In this document: positions 8,762-17,192 of the stretch, one piece after another
Position numbering within the stretch: position 1 is the stretch's first letter
How the letters are laid out: each line of letters begins with the position of its first letter
From: an uncultured Pelagibacteraceae bacterium
Lineage (GTDB): Bacteria; Pseudomonadota; Alphaproteobacteria; Pelagibacterales; Pelagibacteraceae
Reading direction: 5' to 3'
Assembly (NCBI GenBank): GCA_902623495.1
Contig: CACNTW010000009.1
Span: forward strand, 1-42,783
Length of the DNA: 42,783 nucleotides
Program-made: the position numbers and the translations under genes
Notes under the pieces: generated by a model
What the model saw: the letters and a program-made list of their open reading frames with translations, nothing else
What the model was told of the DNA's origin: nothing
The model's database searches: none

Positions 8762-9243
8762 TCTGTAATATCTTTCACATCACCATTAGTAATTTGAATT
8801 AATTTTTCATAATTGATCTTAAAAATTGCATTAGGATGTCCAGCTGCTGCAAAAATATCTTTAAACCTACTCAAAGAATTATCTACCAATATTGGAATTT
8901 TATTTATATGACCTATAGGAGATACGCCTCCAATTGTATATCCTGTTTGAGACTTAACTTCTTCAGCAGAAGCCATTCTTACATTTTTTTTTTCAGAAAT
9001 TTTTTTCAATTTATTTAACGAACATCTTTTGTCACCAGAAACTAAACAAAGTAAAAATTCATTTTCTATCTTAATAAGCAGACTTTTAACAATTGCTCCT
9101 ACTTCACAATTTAATGAATTTGCAGCATCTAATGCTGTTTTTGCTGAATTTTCTAATTCTACAACTGATAAATTTTCATCAAACTCTTTAAGACGCTTCT
9201 CTGCTCTTTTAACTGGTTCTTTATTTAATAAAGTCATATTCAA
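8758..9243 (-). CDS. YbaK/EbsC-family aminoacyl-tRNA deacylase-like protein
   Basis: A 161-residue single-domain protein of the YbaK/ProX editing family. Family features visible are AIVKSLLIKIEN, the segment LVSGDKRCSLNKLKKI, and GYTIGGVSPIGH with the conserved glycine run and histidine. Relatives hydrolyse mischarged tRNAs such as Cys-tRNA(Pro) or Ala-tRNA(Pro), and the precise tRNA cannot be assigned. The start could be the ATG at 9243 or the one two codons later. It is co-oriented and overlapping with the downstream EamA gene. Confidence 0.82.
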   Translation of the reverse strand: MNMTLLNKEPVKRAEKRLKEFDENLSVVELENSAKTALDAANSLNCEVGAIVKSLLIKIENEFLLCLVSGDKRCSLNKLKKISEKKNVRMASAEEVKSQTGYTIGGVSPIGHINKIPILVDNSLSRFKDIFAAAGHPNAIFKINYEKLIQITNGDVKDITE

Positions 9244-9382
9244 CTTATAATAGATAAAAAAGTACTGAAATTATTGGCATAATTATATGTTTAAATTGCA
9301 TAGGTGATATCCTCATTATATGTATTCTTTATTATAACAATATTGGTAATTAACCCAGATATTTAATTCTACAGGAGATTAT
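9244..9382 (+). promoter_or_regulatory. Intergenic leader of glnA
   Basis: These 139 bases lie between the YbaK-like gene and glnA. A good Shine-Dalgarno sequence AGGAG (9373-9377) sits 5 bases before the glnA ATG. A weak promoter candidate is TTGCAT at 9296-9301 with TATATG at 9317-9322, whose 15-base spacing is poor. I see no GG-N10-GC sigma-54 element and no recognisable glutamine riboswitch. The divergent promoter of the YbaK/EamA pair must also lie here. Confidence 0.35.
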
Positions 9383-10789
9383 ATGAGCGCAAGCAAAGTT
9401 CTAAAAATGATGAAAGACAAGCAAATTGAGTTTGTCGATTTAAGATTTACAGACCCAAGAGGTAAATTACAGCACTTAACTATGGATGCATCGGTAGTTG
9501 ATGGGGACATGTTAACAGATGGTGTATTTTTTGATGGATCATCTATTGCTGGATGGAAAGCAATAAATGAATCTGACATGATATTAAAACCAGATTTAAA
9601 CAGACAAATCGTTGATCCATTTACATCTCATAACACTCTTGTTTTATTTTGCGATATTTTAGATGCAATTAAAAGAAATCCTTATGAAAGAGATCCAAGA
9701 GGGATAGCGAAGAAAGCTGAAGCATATTTAAAGAAGACTGGTATAGGTGATAAAGCTTACTTTGGCCCAGAGCCAGAATTTTTTGTTTTTGACGATGTAA
9801 AAATCAAAAACGATATGAACGAAACAAGTTTTTCGATAGATAGTACAGAAGGACCATATAATTCTGGAAAAAATTATGAAAATGGGAATATGGGTCACAG
9901 ACCTGGAGTTAAAGGTGGATATTTTCCAGTCCCTCCAGTAGATAGTGCTCAGGATATAAGAGGCGAATACCTAAAAGGTTTAAGAGACGTAGGTATCACA
10001 GTTGAAAAACATCACCATGAAGTTGCTCCAAGTCAGCACGAACTTGGAATGCTTTTTGGTACATTGGTTGATCAAGCTGATAATGTTCAATTATACAAAT
10101 ATGTAGTTCAAATGGTTTCACATTCATTTGGTAAAACTGCTACGTTTATGCCTAAACCTGTAAAAGGTGATAATGGATCAGGAATGCACGTTCACCAATC
10201 AGTTTGGAAAGGAAAAACTCCAGTTTTTTCTGGAAATAAATATTCAGGTTTGTCACAAACTGCACTTTATTATATTGGCGGAATACTAAAACATGCTAAG
10301 GCGATTAATGCGTTTTCAAATGCTACAACAAATAGTTACAAAAGATTAATTCCAGGTTTTGAAGCTCCAGTATTACTTGCTTATTCTGCAAGAAACAGAT
10401 CAGCATCTTGTCGAATTCCGATAACTCTAAGCAAAAAAGGAGCAAGATGTGAAATTAGATTCCCAGACGCATCTGGTAATCCTTATTTAACATTTGCATC
10501 TATGTTAATGGCGGGAATTGACGGTATTAAAAATAAAATTGATCCAGGCAAATCCTTTGATAAAGATCTTTATGCTTTATCAGAGAAAGAAGTCAAAAAA
10601 GTCCCAACTGTTTGCGGATCATTAAGAGAAGCAATGGAAAGTTTAGATAAAGATAGAAAGTTTTTAACTCAAGGTGGAGTATTTACTGACGATCAAATTG
10701 ATGCTTATATTGCTCTTAAATTTGAGGAGATACACAATTTTGAACATACACCTCATCCTATTGAGTTTGATATGTACTATAGTTGTTAA
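9383..10789 (+). CDS. glnA: Glutamine synthetase type I
   Basis: A 468-residue GSI enzyme that makes glutamine from glutamate, ammonium and ATP in the cytoplasm, assembling as a dodecamer. Visible signatures are the beta-grasp start FVDLRFTDPRGKLQHLTM, DGSSIAGWK, FGPEPEFFVFD, the ATP/metal region NGSGMHVHQSVWK, and NPYLTFASMLMAG. Tyr397 in DKDLYALS matches the position of the adenylylation tyrosine of enteric GS (Tyr397), so control by GlnE-type adenylylation is plausible. No glnB (PII) gene is adjacent, unlike in many alphaproteobacteria. A hairpin overlaps its stop codon. Confidence 0.97.
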   Translation: MSASKVLKMMKDKQIEFVDLRFTDPRGKLQHLTMDASVVDGDMLTDGVFFDGSSIAGWKAINESDMILKPDLNRQIVDPFTSHNTLVLFCDILDAIKRNPYERDPRGIAKKAEAYLKKTGIGDKAYFGPEPEFFVFDDVKIKNDMNETSFSIDSTEGPYNSGKNYENGNMGHRPGVKGGYFPVPPVDSAQDIRGEYLKGLRDVGITVEKHHHEVAPSQHELGMLFGTLVDQADNVQLYKYVVQMVSHSFGKTATFMPKPVKGDNGSGMHVHQSVWKGKTPVFSGNKYSGLSQTALYYIGGILKHAKAINAFSNATTNSYKRLIPGFEAPVLLAYSARNRSASCRIPITLSKKGARCEIRFPDASGNPYLTFASMLMAGIDGIKNKIDPGKSFDKDLYALSEKEVKKVPTVCGSLREAMESLDKDRKFLTQGGVFTDDQIDAYIALKFEEIHNFEHTPHPIEFDMYYSC

Positions 10790-10820
10790 ATAGCTTTTTA
10801 TTTTTTAGCTATTTTATTTT
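10788..10820. terminator. Bidirectional terminator between glnA and the small ORF
   Basis: The inverted repeat AAATAGCT (10788-10795) / AGCTATTT (10807-10814) has an 11-base T-rich loop and is followed by TATTTTTT. It overlaps the glnA stop codon and the stop codon of the convergent small ORF. The 8-bp stem is AT-rich, but T/A runs flank it on both strands, so it could terminate transcription both ways. Confidence 0.6.
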
Positions 10821-10962
10821 TTCCTAAACCTTTTTTAACCACGTAGTTGAGGGTGCCATGTGCGCCCGCTTCTACTGGTTTAATTAAACTTCTGAATAAA
10901 GATTTTCTTTTTTGAGTTTTAACTTCAGAGTTAATTAGGTTTTTATGTTCAAAAGTGTTCAT
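10798..10962 (-). CDS. Small basic hypothetical protein (54 aa)
   Basis: I do not recognise this protein. From the ATG at 10962 it would be 54 residues, Lys-rich, with a central segment KPVEAGAHGTLNYVVKKGLG. A TTG start at 10998 would extend it by 12 residues but is less convincing, and no clear Shine-Dalgarno sequence is seen for either. Its central codons (GCG GGC GCA CAT GGC ACC CTC AAC TAC GTG) are far more G+C-rich than the rest of the window and coincide with a foldable element on the opposite strand (10837-10880). Either a conserved small protein or a false ORF over a structured RNA is possible. Confidence 0.5.
   Translation of the reverse strand: MNTFEHKNLINSEVKTQKRKSLFRSLIKPVEAGAHGTLNYVVKKGLGKNKIAKK
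10837..10880 (+). other. G+C-rich foldable element (candidate structured RNA)
   Basis: This 44-base stretch is about 57% G+C in a window near 30%. Read on the plus strand it folds as AACCA/TGGTT (5 bp), a bulged C, GTAG/CTAC (4 bp), a 4x4 internal loop (TTGA opposite GCTT), and GGGTGC/GCGCCC (6 bp with one G-U) closed by loop CATGT. On the minus strand the G-U pair becomes a C-A mismatch, so the plus strand folds better. It lies downstream of glnA, beyond the weak terminator, and antisense to the small ORF. Function is unknown. Confidence 0.45.
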
Positions 10963-11021
10963 ATCAATGTTTCTATCACAGATATGCAATAAACGCAATG
11001 CTGATATGCGTATATTAAATA

Positions 11022-11357
11022 CTATATTTTAAAGGACTCTCCACACCCACATCTCTCCGTTTCATTCGGGTTATTAAATACAAATTGTGAAGAAAATTTT
11101 TCTTTTTTAAAATCCATTTCTGTTCCAAGTAAATACATTACAGCTGCAGAGTCTATGAAGACTTTCACACCCTTATCTTCTACTACTTCGTCATTTGGGT
11201 TTGCCTCTTTAGTGTACTCCATAACATAAGACATCCCTGCACACCCACCTGACTTAACTCCAACTCTAACTCCTAAAGAGTCTTTTTCAGCATTAGACAT
11301 AATTTCTTTTATTCTTTGAGCTGCGTTATCACTTAATGTTATAATTTGCTTTGTCAT
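11022..11357 (-). CDS. sufA: A-type iron-sulfur cluster carrier (SufA/IscA/ErpA family)
   Basis: A 111-residue HesB-like protein with the three invariant cysteines: Cys39 in SGGCAGMSY, and Cys103 and Cys105 in the C-terminal CGCGESF. A-type carriers receive Fe-S clusters from the SufBCD scaffold and pass them to target apoproteins. It is the last gene of the rrf2-suf operon, and its start overlaps the SufT-like gene's stop by 4 bases. Whether it is the functional SufA or plays the broader ErpA role cannot be told from sequence. Confidence 0.92.
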   Translation of the reverse strand: MTKQIITLSDNAAQRIKEIMSNAEKDSLGVRVGVKSGGCAGMSYVMEYTKEANPNDEVVEDKGVKVFIDSAAVMYLLGTEMDFKKEKFSSQFVFNNPNETERCGCGESFKI

Positions 11358-11656
11358 AAATTTAATTCAAGTTTTGCAGCTTCAGACATCATTGATTTGT
11401 CCCATGGTGGCTCCCAGACTAAATCAAGATCTACTTTTGAAACTTCTTTAATTTCTAATATACTGTCTTTTACTTCTTTAGGCAAACTTTCAGCCACTGG
11501 ACAATTTGGTGTGGTTAGAGTCATTTTAACCTTAACTTCAGAATTATTAACGATAATATCGTATATCAATCCTAATTCATATATATTTACAGGTATCTCA
11601 GGATCATAAATTTTTTTTATTTCAGCAATCACTTTTTCTTTAAGATCCATTTTCAT
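11354..11656 (-). CDS. sufT: SufT-like DUF59/MIP18-family Fe-S maturation protein
   Basis: A 100-residue DUF59 protein. It shows the family pattern IYDPEIPVNIYELGLIYDI near residues 16-34, TLTTPNCPVAESLP with the conserved cysteine, and DLVWEPPWDKSMMSEAAK near the C-terminus. SufT proteins assist Fe-S cluster maturation or transfer, especially under high demand. It overlaps both neighbours by 4 bases (sufU upstream, sufA downstream), so it is co-translated within the suf operon. Confidence 0.9.
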   Translation of the reverse strand: MKMDLKEKVIAEIKKIYDPEIPVNIYELGLIYDIIVNNSEVKVKMTLTTPNCPVAESLPKEVKDSILEIKEVSKVDLDLVWEPPWDKSMMSEAAKLELNL

Positions 11657-12117
11657 TCCTCTGTTTTTACAATTTGATCTGAATTATCTAATGCTGATGT
11701 AAGAGTATGCCAAGATAAAGTTGCACACTTTACTCTCATAGGATATTGTTTAACACCCGATAAACTCATTAATTTAGTTTTTTCGTCATCTTTTAAAATA
11801 TTAGTTTCTAAAGAATCTTTTTCTTTTATCATTCCTAAAAAATCAGTTACAATTTCTTTTACCTCTTTTTCTTCTTTGCCTCTAACCATATCAGTCATAA
11901 TTGATGCTGATGCCATTGAAATAGCACAGCCATGCCCTTCAAATGCAATATCTTCAACTTTTTTATTTTCATTTAATCTGAGATAAACATGAACGTTATC
12001 ACCACATAAGGGATTATTTCCCTTTGCATCTTTATTATAATTATCAAACTTTCCTAAATTCCTTGGATTTTTTCCATGGTCTAATATTATCTCTTGATAT
12101 AAATCTTTTAAGTCCAT
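11653..12117 (-). CDS. sufU: SufU-like sulfur-transfer protein (NifU/IscU fold)
   Basis: A 154-residue NifU-N-like protein. Zinc ligands typical of SufU are visible: Cys38 and Asp40 (PLCGD), Cys64 (GHGCAIS) and Cys131 (RVKCATLSWHT). The insertion ending in LSGVKQYPMRVKCATL is the SufU-type extension absent from IscU. SufU accepts sulfur from SufS and relays it to SufB. Its presence next to sufS, and the absence of a sufE gene in the operon, indicate that SufU replaces SufE here. Confidence 0.9.
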   Translation of the reverse strand: MDLKDLYQEIILDHGKNPRNLGKFDNYNKDAKGNNPLCGDNVHVYLRLNENKKVEDIAFEGHGCAISMASASIMTDMVRGKEEKEVKEIVTDFLGMIKEKDSLETNILKDDEKTKLMSLSGVKQYPMRVKCATLSWHTLTSALDNSDQIVKTEE

Positions 12118-13334
12118 TATAAGTTAAAAATTTTTTTACATTTATTTATTGCTTCATCAAGTTTATCAATATCATCTTTCGTATTATAAACTCCAAATGA
12201 AGCTCTTGCGGTTGCAGGTAAATTTAATTTATCGTGTAATATTTGACAGCAGTGATGCCCTGCTCTAATAGCCACTCCATCCTCGTCAAGAATAGTTGCA
12301 ATATCATGCGGATGAACACCTTCAATAGTAAATGATATAACTCCACCTTTTTCTTTTGGATTTCCTATAATATTAACTGAATTATTTTTTCTTAACTTTT
12401 CTAGTCCGTAGTCTAATAATTCTTTTTCATGTTTTTCGATATTTTGAATACCAATTTTTTCCATAAATTTTATGGATTCATTAAAAGCTATAACTTGAGC
12501 CGTAGCCATTGTGCCAGCCTCGTATTTATTAGGTAATTCGCCATAAGTAATACCTTCTTTTTTAACTTCATTTATCATTCCTCCTCCACCTTGATATGGG
12601 GGTAAATCTTCAAGCCATTTTTTTTTAGCATATAGAACACCTATTCCGGTTGGTCCGTACATTTTATGTCCAGATATTGCATAAAAATCACAATCTATAT
12701 CTTGCATATCTAATTTTAAATGAGGAGCTCCTTGGCATCCGTCAATTAGAACAGGTATATTTTTCGAATGTGCTAATTCTACAATTTCTTTAATTGGTAA
12801 TATTGCGCCTGTTACATTCGATAAATGACTTACAGAGATTATTTTTGTTTTGCTTGTAATTTTTTTTTTTATTGCTTCTAATGTTACTTCGCCATTATCG
12901 TTAATTTCAGCAAATTCTATTTTTATATTTTTTGCTTTTCTAAGAAAATGCCAAGGAACATAATTTGAATGATGCTCGAGTTCAGTCAACAAAACTTCAT
13001 CTCCTTCAGATAAATATTTTTGGCCAAAAGTGTTAGCGACTAAATTAATTGCTTCTGTAGCGCCTTTAGTAAATACGATCTCATCTTTATCTTTAGCGTT
13101 AATATATTTTTGAACAGAAAGTCTTGTTTGTTCATATAAATTAGTGGCAGCAACCGCTAAATAATGAACACTTCTACCTACATTAGAAAACTCTTTTGTA
13201 TAAAAGTCATAGATTCTATCTACAACAACTCTAGGTTTTTGAGATGAATTGGCACTATCTAAATATACTAAATCATTATTTTGAATTTTATCATCAAAAA
13301 TTGGAAATTCTCTTTTTATATCATCTATGTTCAT
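12117..13334 (-). CDS. sufS: Cysteine desulfurase SufS (class II)
   Basis: A 405-residue PLP enzyme that removes sulfur from cysteine as a persulfide for Fe-S assembly. The PLP lysine sits in AISGHKMYGPTGIG, TELEHHSNYVPW marks the cofactor pocket, and the catalytic cysteine lies in IRAGHHCCQ. The double Cys at that site is unusual compared with the HHCA form of E. coli SufS. Its stop shares one base with the sufU ATG, and its start abuts sufD in the same way. Confidence 0.95.
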   Translation of the reverse strand: MNIDDIKREFPIFDDKIQNNDLVYLDSANSSQKPRVVVDRIYDFYTKEFSNVGRSVHYLAVAATNLYEQTRLSVQKYINAKDKDEIVFTKGATEAINLVANTFGQKYLSEGDEVLLTELEHHSNYVPWHFLRKAKNIKIEFAEINDNGEVTLEAIKKKITSKTKIISVSHLSNVTGAILPIKEIVELAHSKNIPVLIDGCQGAPHLKLDMQDIDCDFYAISGHKMYGPTGIGVLYAKKKWLEDLPPYQGGGGMINEVKKEGITYGELPNKYEAGTMATAQVIAFNESIKFMEKIGIQNIEKHEKELLDYGLEKLRKNNSVNIIGNPKEKGGVISFTIEGVHPHDIATILDEDGVAIRAGHHCCQILHDKLNLPATARASFGVYNTKDDIDKLDEAINKCKKIFNL

Positions 13335-14578
13335 TAATTTAATCCAATCATATTTTTTAAAAATTTTTTAATTTCATCATCTGTAATTTTTTCAACAACA
13401 TCTAAAAGAAAACCGTTAATTAATAATTCTTTTGCAGTTTTTTGATTTAATCCCCTAGACATTAAATAAAAAATAGAATTGTCGTCTAAACTTCCTGACG
13501 CAGAACCATGTGAACATTTAACATCATCAGCATAAATCTCTAGTTCAGGCTTTGCATTAAATTCTGCTTGTTCATTTAAGAGAAGAGCTTTACTTAATTG
13601 ATAGCCGTCTGTTTTTTGAGCTTTTGAATCCACATATATTTTCCCTTGATAGACAGACTTTGAACTATCATTAATTACACTCTTTATTAGCTGATAACTT
13701 TTTGTGTTTTCGTACAAATGGTTAGTCTTAGTTCTTATTTCGTGATGTTTATTTTTAGATAATAAGTGTATTCCATTAATAAATGCTGAAGAATATTTGC
13801 CTTCAAGATTACAGTTAACTTCATTTTTTATATAATGTGAACCGGATGAAAATATGAATGTTTCAGAAATACTATTTTCTTTTTGAATAATGCTAGAATA
13901 ATCATACTTAATATTTGTATTACTTTTTTTATCTATTTTATAATTCTTAAGAATTGAATTTTTACCAAGATTAAAATTAAATAAATTGTTGATAAAATTC
14001 TTTTCTGAATTATCGTCAGAAAGATTAATAATTCTTATTGAGCTGTTTTCTTCTAGCTCAAAGTTTAATTGAAAATTAATATTAGTATTGCTCACTTTCT
14101 CATTTGTTATTTGATAGATAACTAAAGGTTTTTTGAATGAATAATTTTTTTTAACTAAAATATTATGTATTTTATTAGAAAAAGAATTATTTAGACTTAA
14201 AAGAGAATTATCGTCATTTGAGTTTTGGTTAAAATTATCTAAAGTCGATAAATTAATTTTATCTTTTTCCTCATATTCAAAACTCAATCGCTCAACTTTA
14301 CCGTTAATAATAACAATTTTATTATGCTCAATTTCCTTTATAAAAATATCGTCATTAATTTCATTTTCTACACTATAATCATTATAAAATGCTAGTTCTC
14401 CAATATTTTTTTGAATTATCTGGTTTATATCTGAGAATTTCCAGTTTTCTAATTTTCTACTAGGAAATCCATTTTTCAAAAAATTATCAAGAGCTTCTTT
14501 TTTTAATTTAATTTCTTGGTTTGAGAAATTAGAAGTACTTATAAATTTTTCAAACTCTGTTTTTAATTTTTGTTCCAT
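13334..14578 (-). CDS. sufD: SufD scaffold subunit
   Basis: A 414-residue SufBD-family protein. The N-terminal 250 residues are divergent and rich in Asn, Lys and Ile. The C-terminal beta-helix is well conserved: KTDGYQLSKALLLNEQAEFNAKPELEIYADDVKCSHGSASGSLDD, shown here as a description of residues about 323-367, ends with the SufD histidine in CSHGSASG. It pairs with SufB and SufC to form the SufBC2D scaffold that builds Fe-S clusters. It abuts sufC and overlaps sufS by one base. Confidence 0.9.
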   Translation of the reverse strand: MEQKLKTEFEKFISTSNFSNQEIKLKKEALDNFLKNGFPSRKLENWKFSDINQIIQKNIGELAFYNDYSVENEINDDIFIKEIEHNKIVIINGKVERLSFEYEEKDKINLSTLDNFNQNSNDDNSLLSLNNSFSNKIHNILVKKNYSFKKPLVIYQITNEKVSNTNINFQLNFELEENSSIRIINLSDDNSEKNFINNLFNFNLGKNSILKNYKIDKKSNTNIKYDYSSIIQKENSISETFIFSSGSHYIKNEVNCNLEGKYSSAFINGIHLLSKNKHHEIRTKTNHLYENTKSYQLIKSVINDSSKSVYQGKIYVDSKAQKTDGYQLSKALLLNEQAEFNAKPELEIYADDVKCSHGSASGSLDDNSIFYLMSRGLNQKTAKELLINGFLLDVVEKITDDEIKKFLKNMIGLN

Positions 14579-15313
14579 TTAATTGAAATTTTCATATCCT
14601 TTTTTTTCTAACTCTAAAGCTAATTCTGCGCCTCCTGATTTAATAATTTTTCCACCCATAAGAACATGCACGAAGTCAGGTTTTATATAATCAAGTAGTC
14701 TTTGATAGTGTGTTATTATAAGAAAAGAATTATTTTTTTTTCTTAATGCATTAACTCCATCTGCAACTATTTTAAGAGCATCTATATCTAATCCTGAGTC
14801 AGTTTCATCTAGTATAGATAATTTTGGGTCTAAAATTGACATTTGTAAAATTTCGTTTTTCTTTTTTTCACCACCAGAGAAACCAACATTTAATTGTCTA
14901 TTTAATTTTTCTTCATCAAATTTTAATTCTTTTGCTTTTTCTTTAACTAATTTTAAAAATTCTAATGCATCTAATTCTTTTTCGCCTCTAGCTTTTCTTA
15001 TTGAATTCAAGGATGTTTTTAAGAAAATATTTGTATTCACACCAGGTATTTCTAACGGATATTGGAATGCCAAAAAAATACCTTCATGTGCTCTTTCTTC
15101 AGTTTCAAGATCAAACAAATTTTTATTTTCATATAATATTTCCCCTGATACTTCGTATCCCTTTTTACCTGATAGAATATTTGACAGAGTACTCTTTCCT
15201 GATCCATTGGGGCCCATTATTGCATGTACCTCACCTGGTTTTATCTCAAGATTAAAACCACTTAAGATGGATTTTTCTTGAATTTTTGCATTTAAATTGT
15301 TTATTTTTAACAT
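14579..15313 (-). CDS. sufC: SufC ATPase of the SufBCD complex
   Basis: A 244-residue ABC-type ATPase. Walker A is GPNGSGKSTL near residues 34-43, the signature is FSGGEKKKNE, and Walker B is LSILDETDSGLD. SufC drives conformational change in the cytoplasmic SufBC2D scaffold and has no membrane partner. It lies between sufB and sufD with no spacer bases on either side. Confidence 0.95.
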   Translation of the reverse strand: MLKINNLNAKIQEKSILSGFNLEIKPGEVHAIMGPNGSGKSTLSNILSGKKGYEVSGEILYENKNLFDLETEERAHEGIFLAFQYPLEIPGVNTNIFLKTSLNSIRKARGEKELDALEFLKLVKEKAKELKFDEEKLNRQLNVGFSGGEKKKNEILQMSILDPKLSILDETDSGLDIDALKIVADGVNALRKKNNSFLIITHYQRLLDYIKPDFVHVLMGGKIIKSGGAELALELEKKGYENFN

Positions 15314-16750
15314 TTAACCAACACTTCCTTCTAAACTTATTCCAACTAGTTTTTGAGCTTCAACAGCAAACTCCATAGGCAATTGTTGTAAAACCTCTTT
15401 ACAAAAACCATTAACAATAAGTCCTACAGCTTCTTCTTGATTTAGTCCCCTTTGCTGACAATAATGTAGTTGATCTTCACTTATTTTTGATGTGGTCGCT
15501 TCATGAGCAATGCTAGAATTTGAATTTTTATTCTTAATATAAGGAACTGTGTGTGCTCCACATTTGTTGCCCATTAGCAATGAATCACATTGGGTAAAAT
15601 TTGTCGAATTAGCTGCATTTTTTGAAATATCTACCAAACCTCTGTAAGTCATATCTGATTTACCTGCACTAATACCTTTTGAAATAATTTTACTTTTTGT
15701 ATTTTTTCCTAAATGAATCATCTTAGTTCCAGTGTCAGCTTTCTGATGATTATTTGTTATTGCGATTGAATAAAATTCTCCAATTGAGTTATCACCTTTT
15801 AAAATACAACTTGGATATTTCCAAGTAATTGCAGAACCAGTTTCTACTTGTGTCCATGAAATTTTTGAATTTTTACCTTTACACAATCCTCTTTTAGTTA
15901 CAAAATTATATATTCCTCCTTTTCCATCTTTATCTCCAGGATACCAATTTTGTACTGTAGAATATTTAATCTCTGCATCATCTAAGGCAATCAATTCTAC
16001 GTTTGCAGCATGTAACTGATTTTCATCTCTCATTGGTGCAGTGCATCCTTCTAAATAACTTACATAACTACCTTTATCAGCAATGATTAAAGTTCTCTCG
16101 AACTGACCGGTGTCTGATGCATTAATTCTAAAATAAGTTGATAGTTCCATCGGACATTTTACATTTGGTGGTATGTAAACAAATGATCCATCAGTGAAAA
16201 CTGCCGAGTTTAATGTAGCAAAGAAGTGATCGGTAATTGGTATAACTGAACCTAAATATTTTCTTACTAAATCTGGATGTTTTTGTATTGCTTCAGAAAT
16301 AGAGCAAAAAATAATTCCTTTTTCTGTTAAAGTATCTTTAAAAGTAGTAGCGACAGATACTGAGTCAAATACTGCGTCAACAGCAATACCGTTTAATCTC
16401 TTTTGTTCTTGAAGTGGTATGCCTAATTTTTTGTAAGTCTCAAGCAATTTTGGATCTAAATCTTCCAAATTTTTTGGCTTTTCTTTAAAACTTTTAGGTG
16501 CAGAATAATAATATAAGTCTTGATAATCAATTTTAGGGTATTTTGGCTTTTGCCAATTAGGTTCTTTTAATACTTTTAATCTTTCAAAAGCTTTCAATCT
16601 CCATTGAAGTAGCCAGTCTGGTTCTTTTTTTATACTTGATATAAATCTTATAACTTCTTCGTTTAAACCTTTTGGGGCTTTAAAACTTTCAATATCTGTA
16701 GAAAAACCGTATTTATAATCTTTTAAATCTTCTATTTGTTTATCTCTCAT
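15314..16750 (-). CDS. sufB: SufB scaffold subunit
   Basis: A 478-residue SufB. Conserved segments include [59 protein letters not shown] (with the sulfur-accepting cysteine region), and [24 protein letters not shown] residues near 430-450. SufB accepts sulfur from SufS/SufU and assembles the cluster with SufC and SufD. It is the first enzyme gene of the operon, and its ATG shares one base with the stop of the rrf2 regulator gene. Confidence 0.96.
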   Translation of the reverse strand: MRDKQIEDLKDYKYGFSTDIESFKAPKGLNEEVIRFISSIKKEPDWLLQWRLKAFERLKVLKEPNWQKPKYPKIDYQDLYYYSAPKSFKEKPKNLEDLDPKLLETYKKLGIPLQEQKRLNGIAVDAVFDSVSVATTFKDTLTEKGIIFCSISEAIQKHPDLVRKYLGSVIPITDHFFATLNSAVFTDGSFVYIPPNVKCPMELSTYFRINASDTGQFERTLIIADKGSYVSYLEGCTAPMRDENQLHAANVELIALDDAEIKYSTVQNWYPGDKDGKGGIYNFVTKRGLCKGKNSKISWTQVETGSAITWKYPSCILKGDNSIGEFYSIAITNNHQKADTGTKMIHLGKNTKSKIISKGISAGKSDMTYRGLVDISKNAANSTNFTQCDSLLMGNKCGAHTVPYIKNKNSNSSIAHEATTSKISEDQLHYCQQRGLNQEEAVGLIVNGFCKEVLQQLPMEFAVEAQKLVGISLEGSVG

Positions 16751-17172
16751 TACAATCTATTTTCTGTATTGTGTATTAGGTCACCAAGATTTTTTTCTTG
16801 GAAGAATAAGTTTATGTGTGTCTCTAGCTCATACCATAAATTATGAGTTATGCATTTAGCAGATTTTCCATTGCATCCTTTTTTTGAATGCTTTTGACAA
16901 CCTATTGTTTTAACTTTTTCTTCTACAGCATAAAGAATATCTGAAATTTTTATTTCACTAGGTGTTTTATTTAGAGTATAACCTCCTTTTTTCCCCCTTA
17001 TGCTTTTTACGATTTCATTTTTTTTTAATTTTAAAAATAATTGTTCAAGGTAGACTAAGGATATTCCTTGTCTGATAGATATATCTCTCAGTGAAATTGG
17101 AACATTATTTTTAAATCTCGCTATGTCAGCTAGTGCCATCACTGCGTATCTGCTTTTGGTTGATAATTTCAT
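16750..17172 (-). CDS. Rrf2-family Fe-S regulator of the suf operon (IscR/RirA-like)
   Basis: A 140-residue winged-helix repressor. It starts [18 protein letters not shown], typical of Rrf2 proteins. The recognition helix region is [15 protein letters not shown] (about 35-49), with the wing in [13 protein letters not shown]. Cluster-binding cysteines are Cys92, Cys100 and Cys107, a C-x7-C-x6-C spacing. As I recall the families, this is the RirA spacing (Cys91/99/106) and not the C-x5-C-x5-C of E. coli IscR. It leads the suf operon and has a matching operator over its promoter, so it probably represses its own operon when Fe-S clusters are plentiful. Confidence 0.9.
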   Translation of the reverse strand: MKLSTKSRYAVMALADIARFKNNVPISLRDISIRQGISLVYLEQLFLKLKKNEIVKSIRGKKGGYTLNKTPSEIKISDILYAVEEKVKTIGCQKHSKKGCNGKSAKCITHNLWYELETHINLFFQEKNLGDLIHNTENRL

Positions 17173-17192
17173 ATTTTCCGCAATTCACGGGC

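Noticed and set aside
9244..9382. Possible sigma-54 promoter or glutamine riboswitch upstream of glnA
   Set aside because: TTGGCAT and a later TTGC are about 20 bases apart, too far for a sigma-54 site, and no glnA-motif core sequence is seen.
10796..10998. 66-residue version of the small ORF from a TTG at 10998
   Set aside because: The ATG at 10962 is a better initiator, and the extra 12 residues look like non-coding sequence with repeated GATATGC fragments.
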